DNA of 64,000 nt from Mucilaginibacter sp. Bleaf8. GTDB taxonomy: Bacteria > Bacteroidota > Bacteroidia > Sphingobacteriales > Sphingobacteriaceae. The notes beneath the pieces are model-generated. The model did no database searches. It was not told the origin of the DNA and saw only the letters and a program-made list of their open reading frames with translations. Positions 61,910 through 64,000 of this stretch are shown here, one piece after another. The stretch spans positions 62,001-126,000 of the forward strand of contig NZ_JAHBBK010000002.1 in the NCBI RefSeq assembly GCF_018390515.1, given 5' to 3'. Both the position numbers and the translations under genes were made by a program. The number at the start of each line of letters is the position of its first letter. The stretch's first letter is position 1.

Positions 61910-64000
61910 ATGCAAACTACGTCATTTTATATAAACAAAAGCTTGTCGGACCTGAAGCTGGTAGAAACAGCTTTATCTTTTAAGTCTTTTACCGACCATC
62001 TGCAACAACGTTTGCTGGAAGAGCATACGGTAAAAGGGAGGTTCTACCGCTTTGTGCTCGATCACTTTGAGGAGTACATGCAGGCAGGGCATGCGCCCGA
62101 GGCCAATCAAATTAAACGGGATGAGTATGCGCTTGAACTGATTTACAGCGCCCTTTCGCCAGCCTTGCTAAGCGAAAAAGATTACCTGTGGGCGTTGAGC
62201 ACACCGGTGCCCAACAAAATATTGTACAGTACCGATGCTTTTTATGAATTTGTAAACGATCAGGCGAACGACAATGTAAAGCCATCCATCATCAGCAATA
62301 AAGATGCTTTCTATCAGCAGCAGCTCGAATACATATACAGGCTGATTTTAAAAAGGCTGTATGATTTTACATCGGTACTAAGCAACCATGTTTACTACTC
62401 TTACGCTAATGCGCATACCGGCCTGAGCCGTTATTACCGCATACACATCGATACCAGCTTTGTAGAAATCAAAGTAAAAGGCGATTTGCCCGAGCTTGAT
62501 TTTGAAACCATAGAGAATTACCTGCATGAGGAAGGCGGCGTAGATATTTTAATGGATATATTACCGCTTAGCCTTTTCCGCTTTGAGGGTTTCTCTGTAA
62601 TTACCATGGAAGATGTTACCCTTCGCCGGTCTATCGACAACATCCGCGAAGCTATAAACAACGTGGTTGACAATGAGGAGGAACTGTATAAACAGGTAAT
62701 TTACTCACTCAAAACCCTTACCGAAGACGATAACGTTAATTTTGGCTTACTACCGTTCCTGAAACTAAACGGCGGGCCGGTATTCGATTATGCTTCGGGA
62801 TCACAAAGTATCCTTATTAAAACTGCCCAGCAATATGGACTGGCCGAAGAAATGTTTTGTGCTTTGGTTGACCGCTATGAGTCCGACCCGAGAGCTGTTT
62901 TTTTCAGCTCCATATCTGAGGCTAAGCAGCAGAAGTACTTTTTCCTGAAAACGCTTAAGCAGGCTGGCATAAAATCGTACGCGGTGATACCCGTTTTCTA
63001 TCACCGCCATATAGCTGGGGTAATGGAATTGTACTCTGAGAAAGAGCTGGTTTTTTACGAGAATTTGCTTTCGCGACTGGAGTTTGCGCTGCCGCTCATC
63101 GCACAGCTGCTGCAAAACAGTGTGGAGCACTTCAATGACAGGATAGATGCGGTTATTAAGGATAAGTTCACTTCCCTGCAGCCTTCTGTGCAATGGAAGT
63201 TTAATGAGGTGGCCTGGAAATGGTTACGCATCCCTAAAAACAAGAACAACCAGGTTAAAATTGGTAACATAGTTTTTAGTGATGTTTATCCGCTTTATGG
63301 TGCCATAGATATTCGTAACTCAACCATTGAACGCAACTTGGCCTTGCAGCAAGATATGAGGCGTGTGCTAAACCTATTGCTTAAATCACTACGTTTACTT
63401 AACGAGCATTACCCGGATGCCAAGTGGAAAGGCCTGATCGAGGAATCGAGTAAATGGCTGGAAGTGGCCGGTGGTTTCATCAACACCAGTGATGAAATAC
63501 AAATTGAGCAGTTTTTGGAAAGCGACGCCGGTTTGCACCTGATGCACATCAAGCAACAGTACCCGGATGCTGCTGATATGGTGGATCCATACCTGGATAT
63601 TATAGGACGGGATTGTGAAGGGCCTGCCTTTACGCATCGTAACCGGCTTGAAATGGCCATGCAAATGATTAACGGCGCGGTAAACAACTATTTTGAACAG
63701 GCCGAAAAGCATTTGCAGGCACTATATCCCTGCTATTTTGAAAAGATACGTACCGATGGTGTAGAGTATGATATTTACCTGGGGCAATCCATAGCGCCCA
63801 AAGTTACATTTCAGCCGGGGTACCTGAAACAGATGCGTATCTGGCAACTAACATCAATGGTTGAAGTGGCCCGGATAACGCACCGGCTGCTGGAAAATAT
63901 GCCGGCCTCCCTGCAAACCACGCAAATGATATTTATACACAGTATGCCTATTGATATCAGCTTCCGGAATGATGAGCGCAGGTTTGATGTGGAGGGCTCG
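61910..64000 (+). CDS. Large GAF-like conserved protein, cut by the window end
   Basis: An open frame of 697 codons from an ATG at 61910, with no stop before the right edge. I do not recognise a named family. The N terminus (1-280) is helical, with a beta-rich patch at about 175-215. Residues of about 280-430 look like a GAF-type sensor (SILIKTAQQYGL, VIPVFYHRHIAGVMELYSE). A conserved-looking motif VYPLYGAIDIRNST follows, with Asp467 in AIDIRNS. The C-terminal part is again helical. It probably belongs to the ppk1 operon. A signalling role is likely from the GAF-like region but is inference. Confidence 0.8.
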   Translation, partial: MQTTSFYINKSLSDLKLVETALSFKSFTDHLQQRLLEEHTVKGRFYRFVLDHFEEYMQAGHAPEANQIKRDEYALELIYSALSPALLSEKDYLWALSTPVPNKILYSTDAFYEFVNDQANDNVKPSIISNKDAFYQQQLEYIYRLILKRLYDFTSVLSNHVYYSYANAHTGLSRYYRIHIDTSFVEIKVKGDLPELDFETIENYLHEEGGVDILMDILPLSLFRFEGFSVITMEDVTLRRSIDNIREAINNVVDNEEELYKQVIYSLKTLTEDDNVNFGLLPFLKLNGGPVFDYASGSQSILIKTAQQYGLAEEMFCALVDRYESDPRAVFFSSISEAKQQKYFFLKTLKQAGIKSYAVIPVFYHRHIAGVMELYSEKELVFYENLLSRLEFALPLIAQLLQNSVEHFNDRIDAVIKDKFTSLQPSVQWKFNEVAWKWLRIPKNKNNQVKIGNIVFSDVYPLYGAIDIRNSTIERNLALQQDMRRVLNLLLKSLRLLNEHYPDAKWKGLIEESSKWLEVAGGFINTSDEIQIEQFLESDAGLHLMHIKQQYPDAADMVDPYLDIIGRDCEGPAFTHRNRLEMAMQMINGAVNNYFEQAEKHLQALYPCYFEKIRTDGVEYDIYLGQSIAPKVTFQPGYLKQMRIWQLTSMVEVARITHRLLENMPASLQTTQMIFIHSMPIDISFRNDERRFDVEGS

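Noticed and set aside
63250..63400. Class III nucleotide cyclase motif (AIDIRNST) in the large GAF-like protein
   Set aside because: It resembles the first metal-binding Asp segment of cyclases, but no second Asp motif (GD) appears at the usual distance and the region after it is helical. It cannot serve as the missing cyclase for the PycTM-like protein on this evidence.
62801..63712. Minus-strand open frames in the last 1.2 kb
   Set aside because: A continuous plus-strand frame of 697 codons covers the region and has protein-like composition.

Overview
The window looks like ordinary chromosome of a Bacteroidetes bacterium, most likely family Sphingobacteriaceae (Mucilaginibacter/Pedobacter type). 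The signs are protein families typical of the phylum (DUF4294, DUF3810, DUF4139 with a SusC-like insert, BshB1, L-lysine 6-transaminase, a long PurF-like amidotransferase), upstream sites matching the Bacteroidetes promoter (TTG/TTTG, 17-20 nt, TAnnTTTG), few purine-rich ribosome binding sites, and moderate GC. I saw no rRNA, tRNA, CRISPR, insertion sequence or prophage. The assignment rests on gene content and motifs only; no database was searched.

Layout. 1-5.5 kb: end of a nuo operon (nuoL fragment, nuoM, a DUF4139/MuiA-like gene, nuoN). 5.6-9 kb: ammonium transporter and a PurF-like enzyme, each with a strong terminator. 9.1-17.7 kb: LysE exporter, FucP-type transporter, dCMP deaminase, cmk, arfB, LpxR-like protein, lon, TPR protein. 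18-24.7 kb: gpmI, nadC, plsY, M48 protease lipoprotein, DUF2071 protein, pabB. 24.8-29.2 kb: purA (an intergenic palindromic repeat on each side), fur, rel/spoT. 29.2-38.3 kb: DUF4294 protein, peroxidase plus bacillithiol gene bshB1, lysine 6-aminotransferase, a D-cysteine desulfhydrase/ACC deaminase-like enzyme, RluD-type pseudouridine synthase, class IV aminotransferase, MBL-rhodanese protein, mnmD. 38.4-46.3 kb: mazG, a sigma factor with a two-membrane partner, LolC/E-like permease, namZ, fmt. 46.3-56.3 kb: CREST-like membrane hydrolase, DUF3050, penicillin-acylase-type enzyme, alpha/beta hydrolase, ceramide-desaturase-like enzyme, FrnE/DsbA, a secreted propeller-like protein, DUF3810. 56.3-64 kb: DUF47/PhoU-like protein, a small unknown protein behind tandem palindromes, then an apparent operon of HD-PycTM fusion, ppk1, SdiA-regulated lipoprotein and a large GAF-like protein cut by the window end.

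How the genes may work together. Most are housekeeping. The best candidates for something undescribed are: (a) 57.6-64 kb, where a soluble HD phosphohydrolase is fused to the membrane effector domain of Pycsar defence and co-transcribed with polyphosphate kinase; (b) 40.6-42.6 kb, where an ECF sigma factor overlaps a gene for one polypeptide with an anti-sigma-like cytoplasmic end, a membrane helix, a long linker and a predicted outer-membrane barrel; (c) the DUF4139 protein between nuoM and nuoN with a shortened SusC/TonB-plug signature inside it; (d) a sphingolipid delta-4-desaturase homologue and a CREST-type (alkaline-ceramidase-like) hydrolase within 6 kb. Perfect palindromes at 39153-39193 and 57011-57055 look like operators. 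Several TAnnTTTG elements lie only 3-7 nt before start codons, which suggests leaderless messages.
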